DNA from: Flavobacteriales bacterium UBA1993 | GTDB lineage: Bacteria > Bacteroidota > Bacteroidia > Flavobacteriales_G > Salibacteraceae | Length of the DNA stretch: 15,582 nt | Assembly: GCA_002336485.1 (NCBI GenBank) | Contig: DDCZ01000075.1 | Location: 1 to 15,582, forward strand | Direction of reading: 5' to 3' | Shown here: piece by piece, positions 1 through 8,091 of the stretch | How the letters are laid out: every line of letters begins with the position of its first letter | Numbering within the stretch: position 1 is the stretch's first letter | Translations under genes and position numbers: made by a program | The notes under the pieces: generated by a model | Databases searched by the model: none | The model's input: only the letters and a program-made list of their open reading frames with translations | What the model was told of the DNA's origin: nothing

Positions 1-2952
1 GATACGCTATCTGGCCTTCCAGCTGGAACGTATATGGTTACCATCACGGACGACAATGGATGTATGGACTCAGCATTGGCTACGATTAACCAGCCAGCTG
101 TATTAGCGCTTACAATCGACTCAACGGATGATGTTACATGCGAAGGCGGTAATGATGGATTCGCATTGATAAGTGCTGCAGGTGGGACAACTCCTTACTC
201 CTACTCATGGCCAAATGGAGGGACTAATGCTTCCAACGGCACACTTACTGGAGGATCTCATACTGTAACTGTAACGGATGCGAATGGTTGTTTAGACACA
301 ATCACTGTAACGCTTGGTGAAACATATCCATTACCAGTTGTAAATCTTGGCGCTGACACAATAGTTTGTGGAGCAGTTTACAATCTAGGTGCAGGTGCAG
401 CAACGACTTACCTATGGTCTACAGGAGATACTACACAGTCTATCTTAGTTGATACTTCAAACTACTATTCAGTCATTGCTGGAGATACAAACGGATGTCA
501 AAACTCTGACACTGTACTTGTGATCTTCAACCCACTTCTGTCTTACACCGTAGATTCCGATTCTAGCGACTGTGGCCTTTCTACAGGATCAGCTGAGATC
601 ACGAACCTCACTGGAGGTGGTAACTACAGCGTAAACTGGAGCAACGGACAAACAAGTGGCCTTATCGCCAATAACCTTAGCTCAGGAAACTACATGGTTA
701 CTGTGACTGATCAAAACGGATGTATGGAAACTCAAGGGTTCTCCGTTTATTCACTTGGAGGATTCACGTCATCTGTATCAGTAACAGATCCAACCTGTAA
801 TGGCGGAACAGATGGTAGCGCAGTTGCAACAGCCACAGGAGGCCTTGCCCCTTACTCGTATGAATGGCCAAATGGCACATTATCGGATACGGTTACTGGA
901 CTTGGAGCTGGAACTTACCTTGTTACAATCGAGGATGCCAACGGATGCTTAGGTGTCGATACTGCAATCATTGGCGATCCTGATTCGATTGTTGTATTTG
1001 CAACTACTGCGGCTAATGCAACATGTGGTGATTCTAATGGAACAGGTTTAGTGACAGCGGTTATGCCTACGGGTACTTATACGTATCAATGGAGCGATGG
1101 ACTAGCTCAAACAACAATCGGTGCCGATTCGCTTGCAGCGGGTATCTATACGGTTACCGCTACCAGCGTTGATGGATGTACAGGAGTTGCACAGATTATT
1201 GTAACCAACACGCCTTCTGCTTCACTGGCTACAACAACAATAAATGCAAACTGCTCGAATGAGCTCATCGGAACTGGAAGTGCGATTGTAACGGCGACCG
1301 GAACGGCTCCATTTGACTATAGTTGGAGCAACGGCGACACAACAGATACTGTAAACGGATTAGTGAGCGGTATATACTACGTCAGCGTTTCAGACTCTAG
1401 CGGATGTGTGAACATCGCAACTGTTAGTATCGATTACAACAATATTGCTCCTTCCATCGATCTAGGTGCGGATGTTGAAATATGCGGAAACATTTACGGA
1501 ATTGGCGTTGGCGCAGGCTATGCAAACTATGCATGGAGCACCCTAGATTCAACTTCAAGTATTCTCGTAACTACAAGTAACACATACACGGTTATTGTAA
1601 CTGACAGTGTTGGTTGTTCGGCTATCGATTCTGTAGCTATTGACTTTACTGATCCATTAACGATTAGTTCGACTATAACAGATGCTGATTGCGGCTCAAG
1701 TAACGGCGCAATCTCTGTAACAGTGGCAAACGGTTCAGGTAACTACACCTACCTCTGGAATACAGGAGACACAACTTCAAGTCTCTCTGGATTGGCAGCT
1801 GGAACATACGTGATAAGCGTAAGTGATACGACCATTTGCGACATCGTAGATACGATTGTTGTAGGTCAAGTAGGCGCCCCGGTGGTTACTATTACTACAA
1901 TTGATCCAATATGCGCAGATGGCGCAGATGGAGAGGCAACAGCCGTGGTGACTGGTGGAGCAAGCCCATATGACTACGCTTGGAGCAATGGCGGAACAGG
2001 AACGTCTATTACAAGCCTTACGGTTGGTCTCTACGATCTCACTGTAACGGATGATGATGGTTGTGAAGTGGTATCACCATTTACTGTTTCTGGACCGGCT
2101 CCTTTGACTGTGAGCATCATGAGCACGGAACCATCGTGTACCGACTCTAACGGTAGTGCTTTGGCCACGGTAACTGGAAATCAAGGAATGGTTACTTACT
2201 TGTGGAGTGACAGCAATGCAACGGATTCAATGTTCGTTGACAGTCTTTGGGCAAACGTGTACCAAGTAACGGTAACCGATAGTGCAGGCTGTTCAGTTAC
2301 AGAGTCGTTGACATTGAATAACGAAGGAGCACCAATCTTGATTCTTGGAACTACGGACAATGTTTGTTCGAATGATGCAACGGGAACGGCCTTTGTAATT
2401 CCATTCGGATTCGCTCTTCCTAATAGCTACTTATGGAACGATGCCATGGCTCAAACGAATGACACGGCAACGAACCTTGGATCTGGAACATACGTTGTTT
2501 CTGTGACTGACACGAATGGATGTACATCGATTGGATCAACGGTAGTTGGTTCGTTCAACACATCCCCTATCGTATCTCTTGGAGACGACATTACTGCGTG
2601 TGATGGATCAGAAGTGATCTTGACTCCAGGTGGACAGTTTAGCTCGTATGCTTGGAACACTACAGCAACAACGAATTCAGTTACCGCTACAGCAAGTCAA
2701 ACATATATTGTAACAGTAACAGACATCAATGGTTGTTCAGGATTAGATTCCGCTCTGGTAACGTTTGTAACGCCTCCAGTTGTAGACCTAGGACCAGATA
2801 CAGTTGTCTGTACAGATGATGGAGGAACAACGCTTACACTGGATGCAGGAGCCTTTAGCACATATGATTGGTCTACGAGCGAAACGACGCAAACGATTGA
2901 GATTACGAGCGGAGGAACATACGGTGTAACGGTATCTGACATTCCTGAATGT
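1..2952 (+). repeat. Module array inside the adhesin with a 372-residue higher-order period
   Basis: Modules (numbered from the Met at position 34) close with Cys at residues 86, 155, 230, 305, 382, 458, 528, 602, 677, 753, 830, 901 and 973. The second module type, opening with LGAD, LGAD, LGDD and LGPD, starts at residues 105, 477, 849 and 919. The first three are exactly 372 residues apart. Closing Cys residues repeat at 371-373 spacing (86/458/830, 155/528/901, 230/602, 305/677, 382/753). The order is therefore one LG-type module followed by four SprB-type modules, repeated. Equivalent modules in the two blocks share private signatures: DCG plus GNY, DP.C, C.DSNG plus DSL, and CSN plus GTA. 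This points to duplication of a five-module block (about 1116 bp). Confidence 0.85.
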
Positions 2953-3282
2953 GCTGGAAGCGACGAAATCATAGTGGTCTTTGACAACTGTGTAAATGTT
3001 TCAGCTGAAGAGATCGCAGGACAGGATGCGCCAGGAATGAACATATTCCCTAACCCGAACAGAGGCCAGTTTACAGTTGAAACAACTGGACTAGAAGGTG
3101 GGAAGTATCAAGTTCAACTAATGGCAATCAATGGCCAGATCGTCATGAACAATCAAATTGCAATTCAGACAGGAGTTTCATCGCGAGATGAGATTGACCT
3201 GAGAGACATCGATCGAGGTGTATACATACTAGTTATCCAAGGCGAAACAGTTCGAATGGACACTAGAGTGATTATACAGTAA
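1..3282 (+). CDS. SprB-like repeat adhesin with T9SS sorting domain (3' part, 5' end outside window)
   Basis: The reading frame is open from the first base, so the gene starts upstream of the window; 1093 residues are visible. It is probably a secreted or surface-anchored adhesin of the kind used in gliding or attachment. It consists of about 13 beta-sandwich modules of 55-65 residues plus the tail of another. Most have the SprB-type pattern of an early Cys, a TGG..PY.Y.W.NG core, a late L..G.Y.VTVTD, and a closing NGC. Four are of a second type opening with LG[ADP]D. Each module has two Cys, one near each end, fitting an intramodule disulfide. The last ~83 residues (from MNIFPNPNRGQF to the stop) match the type A T9SS C-terminal sorting domain, so export through the outer membrane by T9SS is expected. 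No Lys or Arg is seen before this domain. The T9SS domain call is firm; the ligand and a motility role are unknown. Confidence 0.9.
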   Translation, partial: DTLSGLPAGTYMVTITDDNGCMDSALATINQPAVLALTIDSTDDVTCEGGNDGFALISAAGGTTPYSYSWPNGGTNASNGTLTGGSHTVTVTDANGCLDTITVTLGETYPLPVVNLGADTIVCGAVYNLGAGAATTYLWSTGDTTQSILVDTSNYYSVIAGDTNGCQNSDTVLVIFNPLLSYTVDSDSSDCGLSTGSAEITNLTGGGNYSVNWSNGQTSGLIANNLSSGNYMVTVTDQNGCMETQGFSVYSLGGFTSSVSVTDPTCNGGTDGSAVATATGGLAPYSYEWPNGTLSDTVTGLGAGTYLVTIEDANGCLGVDTAIIGDPDSIVVFATTAANATCGDSNGTGLVTAVMPTGTYTYQWSDGLAQTTIGADSLAAGIYTVTATSVDGCTGVAQIIVTNTPSASLATTTINANCSNELIGTGSAIVTATGTAPFDYSWSNGDTTDTVNGLVSGIYYVSVSDSSGCVNIATVSIDYNNIAPSIDLGADVEICGNIYGIGVGAGYANYAWSTLDSTSSILVTTSNTYTVIVTDSVGCSAIDSVAIDFTDPLTISSTITDADCGSSNGAISVTVANGSGNYTYLWNTGDTTSSLSGLAAGTYVISVSDTTICDIVDTIVVGQVGAPVVTITTIDPICADGADGEATAVVTGGASPYDYAWSNGGTGTSITSLTVGLYDLTVTDDDGCEVVSPFTVSGPAPLTVSIMSTEPSCTDSNGSALATVTGNQGMVTYLWSDSNATDSMFVDSLWANVYQVTVTDSAGCSVTESLTLNNEGAPILILGTTDNVCSNDATGTAFVIPFGFALPNSYLWNDAMAQTNDTATNLGSGTYVVSVTDTNGCTSIGSTVVGSFNTSPIVSLGDDITACDGSEVILTPGGQFSSYAWNTTATTNSVTATASQTYIVTVTDINGCSGLDSALVTFVTPPVVDLGPDTVVCTDDGGTTLTLDAGAFSTYDWSTSETTQTIEITSGGTYGVTVSDIPECAGSDEIIVVFDNCVNVSAEEIAGQDAPGMNIFPNPNRGQFTVETTGLEGGKYQVQLMAINGQIVMNNQIAIQTGVSSRDEIDLRDIDRGVYILVIQGETVRMDTRVIIQ
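3031..3279 (+). other. Type A T9SS C-terminal sorting domain (Por secretion tail)
   Basis: The segment starts around the NIFPNPNRGQF motif and runs to the last codon. It includes YQVQLMAINGQ and RGVYILVI, the typical beta-strand motifs of the type A sorting domain. In T9SS species this domain directs substrates from periplasm to the translocon and is usually cleaved. It carries all of the Lys and Arg visible in the protein. Confidence 0.92.
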
Positions 3283-3303
3283 GGTTGAATTTTGATTCCC
3301 CGA

Positions 3304-3346
3304 AAGCCCTTCTGTTTCGATTCTTCGAAACTAGGAGGGCTTTTTT
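3304..3346 (+). terminator. Rho-independent terminator of the adhesin gene
   Basis: It lies 21 bases after the adhesin stop. The outer stem pairs AAGCCCTTCT (3304-3313) with AGGAGGGCTT (3333-3342), with one G-T wobble. An inner stem pairs TTTCGA (3315-3320) with TCGAAA (3325-3330). A T6 run (3341-3346) follows and partly overlaps the stem. This is a strong canonical hairpin plus U-tract. Confidence 0.92.
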
Positions 3347-3404
3347 ATGCTTGGGTATTTCCAGTTGCAATTTAGATGGCCTTAGATCGATGAAGTTCAT
3401 TTGA

Positions 3405-3563
3405 CCTTGCTCCTATTCCATTCATCGTTCAACGCTCCGGCCTAAGAAAGAACCATCAGACTGGGATGACACCCTCAGCCCCAACTGGGTTTTCGATGTG
3501 TTTGGAGTTTTGAACTCCGATGATTTCGCTGGACCTTCCTATAATGGGATGCCGTTAACGTGA
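3405..3563 (+). pseudogene. Short coding-like remnant, unrecognised
   Basis: The frame between the TGA at 3402 and the TGA at 3561 is open for 52 codons and reads like real protein, with stretches such as KKEPSDWDDTLSPNW and FAGPSYNGMPLT just before the stop. No ATG, GTG or TTG stands near its beginning, so it is not a complete gene. It could be the C-terminal remnant of a decayed gene. It contains a perfect 6-bp inverted repeat (GGAGTT-TTG-AACTCC, 3504-3518). No family is recognised, and chance openness over 156 bases is possible. The rest of 3347-3583 shows no other feature. Confidence 0.25.
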
Positions 3564-3583
3564 ACGACCTAGCTTATTCCGCC

Positions 3584-6500
3584 CTACTTAGAATCCTTCT
3601 CCTTCTTAGACTCGTTGGGCTTTCCCTTTCCAAACAAGCCCTTGAAGAATTGAGGCCACGTATCAAACTCCTTTCGATAAAACAAACCTACACCCTGTGT
3701 GTATGGAGATTGATTCAAATTGGCTGAGCTATAGTTATTTGATTCGTTGTAAACGCGCCCCTTGAGCGAGCCATCCTTATTGATTTTATACTCAACATTA
3801 AACTCACCAGCCACGTCGCCTGTCTCATTTTGATTTGCTGCACCCTGAAGTGTGCCATTAACTTCCACAGACCATCGTTCACCAATTTCGGTCGAAAATG
3901 AAAGTCCAGCTTCACGCGCTGTTTCGCCTGTCTCATCCGAGTATGCGTCTCGGTAATTGATCCCCACATCAAAACGATCGGAGTATTGAGACGCCCAATT
4001 GCTTAGCTGATTACTTAGCACCTCAAATCCGGAACTCTGACCTGCGCCTCCCAAGGAAACACCGCCGTTTCCAGAACTAAAATGGTTTGCCAAGAGAAGT
4101 GAAAACGCCTGTGATGTAATCTGCTCCTTGGATGCGATTCCAGGAGAAATTAATTGGTTTGCAATATCTGATTCAGAAAGTGTAGGTAGCGAAACACCGA
4201 ACTCAATCTCAGGGGCACTCATAGCTCCAGACATCATTAATCGCACGTCTACTGGTAATCGCTGATAATAGATATCCTCAACCTTGTCCGGATTTCCTGT
4301 CATTGAAGAAACCATCGTGGCGGGAGAAGCTTTCAATCTATAGTCTGCATAAATATCAAGCTTAGCTTCTGAAACGTCCCCATTCCACATGATCTTACTT
4401 CCCGATGCAACCTGGAAGCGCTTGTTTATGACATTTTGAAGCGTAAATAAGTACTCCCCATTATTAATAACATAGTCGCCGTACATGTTAAACTTACCGC
4501 GGTTATCGATTTGTAGCAGCAGATCGCCCGCTCCACGTGCTTTGATAATATCACCAACTTTTTCGTCGAATATGATTTGAACTTCCGCATCCTTGTCCAC
4601 GGCTAGCCTGAAGTTTAGCTCCAGACCTTTCAACTCCGCTGCCAGCGCATCGTCCTTTTCCACTACCCCGAATCCGTCGTTGTTAACGAAACGTATGAAG
4701 TCAAACTCATTAACGCTGCCACCACTAGAAAGCGGGATATGCAACACCGTGTTTTTATCGGTTCCTGCCTCAACGTCGATGGCCGTATGTGCCGCATACC
4801 CGCCAATATTAATGTCTCCAGTAATATTCGCAACTCCATAATAATCTTCGTTATCGGCAAGCGTCGTATTCAAGCACAGAAAATTCTCAGCCTCCATGAA
4901 AATATCATAGCTCAGGTCGTTAAAGTAATCATGGAATATCTGGACATTGGTAACTGCGGTGGAACCCTTCTCATCCTTGACATCAGCCAGGTCCATTGCG
5001 ATTAGATCCGGCTGCAACAACACGCTTGCCTCATCGATGGTATATGCGGTGTTTAAATAATTCACCTTAGCTCCAATGTGTTTTAAACTTAGGCCGCCGT
5101 TAATATCTGGCTGCTTTATCGTCCCAGTTATACTAGCGGATCCGTCGATTTCACCCTTCAATTCTGAGGCAAATGCATCTACAAACGGCTCTATCGAAGC
5201 GAGATTAAAACTCATTAAAGCCACTTCAAGATCGAGCTGCTCAAGTTCTCTCGTTGGATAATAATCTCCCATGATTTTGATCCGCTCGTTCTGGAGATAC
5301 GTGAGGTTTGCGTTTACGATCACCTTCTTTAGTTGATCGCTGTAACGCGCATCTCCCTGCACTCGTCCTATTTCGGTGCCATCAATACTCAGCGAATCAA
5401 TGGTCGCACCACCATCGATTATTAAATTTTTGTTTCGATAATATAAATCCGCCGCCCCGCTCAACTGACCCTGAATATCATTTTTAATCAACCCAAAATT
5501 GCCTAGATAATTTAGTCCGAAGTTTTCAATGTCGAAATTCAAGATTGAAGGCATCTTTTCATTTAGCGTTCCTGAACAGGCGAAGAGTCCTTCCTCACTT
5601 TTTAAGGCAAAATCATCGATCTCTATGCGGTTCGAATCGGCCATGAATGTGGCCCGACTCACCGAGCTCCACTCCACCTCTGCCATGCGGATAACAGCAC
5701 TTTCTAGTATTGCATTCCAAGGACTCACACCCGTTCTAAAAAGCATTAGTTCAATTGCTCCGCTATCGCCCAATTCATTTGTATTGACCCAATGCAAACG
5801 TGTATCAGCCGAGTCCTTCTTGATTGATGAGAATGCCTCAAAGTTCTCGACGGTATAGTTCTCGGAAAGCTTTATTGATTTCGCATCGGTTTTGAGAATT
5901 AGGTCATAATGAGCTGGGTAAACTTCGATGCGTTGATCCTGAACTTCAATGTTATTGTATGCCCACGATACCGAATCAGAAGTCAAATTGAAACTATTGC
6001 CACGGGTGCGAAGAGATCCTTGAAGGAAAACTGGTTTCATTACTTTGAGGTTTGGATCAATCAGCCCCCAAAGATCTGGATCGTCTTGAATGGAAACATC
6101 GAAATGAAAGTCCTGCAACGTATCCGCTCCATCGCCGCTTACTACCTCAGCAACATTGGGCATATAGAAGTGTGTTACGCTTGAAAAGGCATAAGGCAAG
6201 TCAAACAAGCTCGTTTTCCCTATCACTTTCGCTTCAATGATGTCTGAATGTATTTCGATATCGTGTCCACTTTCAATTAGTCTGTCTTTCAGTGTCAGGC
6301 TCGATAGCGTTACCGAGTCTGTTTTGTTCGAATACCAAAAATCCTTCAGCGTTACACTCCCGTTTAGGGTGCGTTTGGAGTTTCCGTTTAGCACGATATC
6401 AATTTCGCCACCCGAGGCACCAAAAGTGTCTTGCGGCACAATGTTCAGGTTCCCAAGATGGATATACTTAATGACAGCTTTGCTCTTGAGGTGTGGAATA

Positions 6501-8065
6501 TCTTGAGTTAAATCCACCATTCCATCAAATTTCATTTTGATGTTGGAGTCCAAAATCCCCACAAATCCATTAAAAATCATATCGTCAAACACGCCATCGA
6601 TATCAATGTCTCGATAGGCATACCCTTTAACCGAAATGTGGTGCACTTTACCCTTGGCAATAACCTCTAGCGTGTTAGGATCCAATCCTTTTCCGTTTAC
6701 ATTAAGATGGAATCCGATGTCGGCGATTTGCGATTCCGCATTAATAAGTCTTCCCAGCTTGAATCTGGAGGTGTTTACTTGGCCTGAATAGCGAAAGACT
6801 TCACCTGTTTTAATATTCACATCGACGTCGACATGTCCAAGTGCTGTTTGAATATTTCCATATGTCACGAAGTCATTTACAAATCCGGTAAAACGGCCGG
6901 TATAATTCACAAAACCAAGAGTGTGCAATTGTCGAGATAACTCCAACGGTCTATATTCACCGGCTCTAGGCAAGTTGATTTGTTTGACATCATTCACCGT
7001 AGCGTAAAGCCGTTCTAGGTCGGCATCGATAAACGTATTTGCTATATCGGGCAAACCCTTCACCTTCACCTTTCCGCTTAGTTGTCCTTGGTCTGCAAAT
7101 TGAATTACTTCCACATTGGACATCAAGTTATCTATCGTTCCGGATACCTCGCCGGTAAACGTAAAAGGCAGTAAAAGGCCGCGCAAGTTTGGGGTGAAAT
7201 AGGCCAAATCATCAAATCTGATATCGGAGTCGTACAGTTTCGCATCCAAATGAACATTTTCAATAAAATTGGAATACTCCGACCAAGTGTCAGCCGTCAT
7301 TGAATAGTCGCCCTGAACCAATCCAGTATTTGTCGCCAATAAAAGTTGGCTAAAGGCCACGCTACCGGGTTTGAGCTCTATTTCTGACTGCAGACTTCTT
7401 AGGACAAAACCGCTTTTTTCAATAAAAGCCAATTGACAAACCTGCGCGGACAATTCGTCCTGATCCCAGATTACATTTTTGAGAGATGCTTGAATCTTAT
7501 GTAACTCTAGATGGGCAAAGTCTATTTTATTTTCAACCTGAAAATCGGCATTGGCATTATGAAATGAAAAAGTGAATTCTGACAATTCAATTTGATCCAC
7601 TCTAACTATTGGAAGTGCTGTTTTCGGTCCGTCTGATTTTGGAATTTGATTTAGTACGTGTTGAAGGTTTGAAAGAGAGTCGCCCGCTGCAATGTGCATG
7701 TAAAAACCTCCATCAGATAGTCTAAGGGCATTCCATTCCGATCCAAATGTTTCCAAGTTTAGTCTTCCCAATGCAACAGAGGCCTGCGAGGCGTGCATCA
7801 TGGTATCAAGGTTCATATCGTAAATCAGAACTTCATTTATGTCTAATTCCGTAAACGAGCCGAAGTAAATAGATCCTATTTCTGTTTTAACACCAAACTC
7901 GTCCCAAACATAGTGCGTAGCCCAATCGACCACCTTATTTTGCACGGGATCCAAGAAAAGAAGTCCTGCAATGAATAGAGGCAGCAAAATGATACCCAAG
8001 AGCAACACAAAAAGTAGGCGGAAGGCCTTTTTGATAATTTTGCAGGGAATTGCTGAATCGTTCAT
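3584..8065 (-). CDS. tamB: TamB-like translocation/assembly module (DUF490) protein
   Basis: Probable inner-membrane-anchored, periplasm-spanning AsmA/TamB-family protein involved in moving phospholipid or outer-membrane proteins between membranes. With the start chosen here it is 1493 residues. The N-terminus has a short basic stretch (KIIKKAFR) and one hydrophobic segment at about residues 15-38, followed by a family-typical opening (DPVQNKVVDWATHYVWDEFG). A long beta-rich middle of repetitive strands follows. The C-terminal third (roughly residues 1020-1460) matches DUF490, for example GDYVINNGEYLFTLQNVINKRF and PVDVRLMMSGAMSAPEIEFG. It ends in a Lys-rich tail. An in-frame TTG... no: an in-frame ATG nine codons upstream (8092) would overlap the tsaD start codon, so MNDSAIPCKI (8065) is preferred. 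Divergence from tsaD is, to my knowledge, a recurring Bacteroidota gene order. No terminator was seen after its stop. Confidence 0.9.
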   Translation of the reverse strand: MNDSAIPCKIIKKAFRLLFVLLLGIILLPLFIAGLLFLDPVQNKVVDWATHYVWDEFGVKTEIGSIYFGSFTELDINEVLIYDMNLDTMMHASQASVALGRLNLETFGSEWNALRLSDGGFYMHIAAGDSLSNLQHVLNQIPKSDGPKTALPIVRVDQIELSEFTFSFHNANADFQVENKIDFAHLELHKIQASLKNVIWDQDELSAQVCQLAFIEKSGFVLRSLQSEIELKPGSVAFSQLLLATNTGLVQGDYSMTADTWSEYSNFIENVHLDAKLYDSDIRFDDLAYFTPNLRGLLLPFTFTGEVSGTIDNLMSNVEVIQFADQGQLSGKVKVKGLPDIANTFIDADLERLYATVNDVKQINLPRAGEYRPLELSRQLHTLGFVNYTGRFTGFVNDFVTYGNIQTALGHVDVDVNIKTGEVFRYSGQVNTSRFKLGRLINAESQIADIGFHLNVNGKGLDPNTLEVIAKGKVHHISVKGYAYRDIDIDGVFDDMIFNGFVGILDSNIKMKFDGMVDLTQDIPHLKSKAVIKYIHLGNLNIVPQDTFGASGGEIDIVLNGNSKRTLNGSVTLKDFWYSNKTDSVTLSSLTLKDRLIESGHDIEIHSDIIEAKVIGKTSLFDLPYAFSSVTHFYMPNVAEVVSGDGADTLQDFHFDVSIQDDPDLWGLIDPNLKVMKPVFLQGSLRTRGNSFNLTSDSVSWAYNNIEVQDQRIEVYPAHYDLILKTDAKSIKLSENYTVENFEAFSSIKKDSADTRLHWVNTNELGDSGAIELMLFRTGVSPWNAILESAVIRMAEVEWSSVSRATFMADSNRIEIDDFALKSEEGLFACSGTLNEKMPSILNFDIENFGLNYLGNFGLIKNDIQGQLSGAADLYYRNKNLIIDGGATIDSLSIDGTEIGRVQGDARYSDQLKKVIVNANLTYLQNERIKIMGDYYPTRELEQLDLEVALMSFNLASIEPFVDAFASELKGEIDGSASITGTIKQPDINGGLSLKHIGAKVNYLNTAYTIDEASVLLQPDLIAMDLADVKDEKGSTAVTNVQIFHDYFNDLSYDIFMEAENFLCLNTTLADNEDYYGVANITGDINIGGYAAHTAIDVEAGTDKNTVLHIPLSSGGSVNEFDFIRFVNNDGFGVVEKDDALAAELKGLELNFRLAVDKDAEVQIIFDEKVGDIIKARGAGDLLLQIDNRGKFNMYGDYVINNGEYLFTLQNVINKRFQVASGSKIMWNGDVSEAKLDIYADYRLKASPATMVSSMTGNPDKVEDIYYQRLPVDVRLMMSGAMSAPEIEFGVSLPTLSESDIANQLISPGIASKEQITSQAFSLLLANHFSSGNGGVSLGGAGQSSGFEVLSNQLSNWASQYSDRFDVGINYRDAYSDETGETAREAGLSFSTEIGERWSVEVNGTLQGAANQNETGDVAGEFNVEYKINKDGSLKGRVYNESNNYSSANLNQSPYTQGVGLFYRKEFDTWPQFFKGLFGKGKPNESKKEKDSK
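8035..8042 (+). promoter_or_regulatory. Candidate -7 element for tsaD (TAATTTTG)
   Basis: This is an exact match to the Bacteroidota sigma-A -7 consensus TAnnTTTG, lying inside the 5' end of tamB on the opposite strand. Initiation about 7 bases downstream would leave a leader of about 40 bases before the tsaD ATG at 8092. I see no TTG at the expected -33 spacing, so the call rests on one box. Confidence 0.4.
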
Positions 8066-8074
8066 TACGGGCGG

Positions 8075-8082
8075 CAAAATTA
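8075..8082 (-). promoter_or_regulatory. Candidate -7 element for tamB (TAATTTTG)
   Basis: An exact TAnnTTTG match on the minus strand lies in the 26-bp gap between the tamB and tsaD starts. If used, transcription would begin within a few bases of the tamB ATG (8065), giving an almost leaderless mRNA. No -33 TTG is seen at about 19 bp upstream. Confidence 0.35.
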
Positions 8083-8091
8083 GCTGAATCA

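Noticed and set aside
2451..3044. Two minus-strand open frames (2451-2660 and 2697-3044) inside the adhesin gene
   Set aside because: They lie antisense to an obvious repeat protein whose Thr/Val/Asp-rich codons create open antisense frames; no domain or start signal supports them.
3551..3583. Terminator for tamB around CGTTAACG (3553-3560)
   Set aside because: The palindrome is short and no T-run follows it on the minus strand.
4593..6506. Several plus-strand open frames of 60-110 codons inside tamB
   Set aside because: They are antisense to a continuous, family-typical TamB protein and show no recognisable motif.
8050..8091. Longer tsaD start at 8050 and longer tamB start at 8092
   Set aside because: Both add residues lacking family similarity and would make the two divergent genes overlap; MKPITILGIESS and MNDSAIPCKI are the better N-termini.
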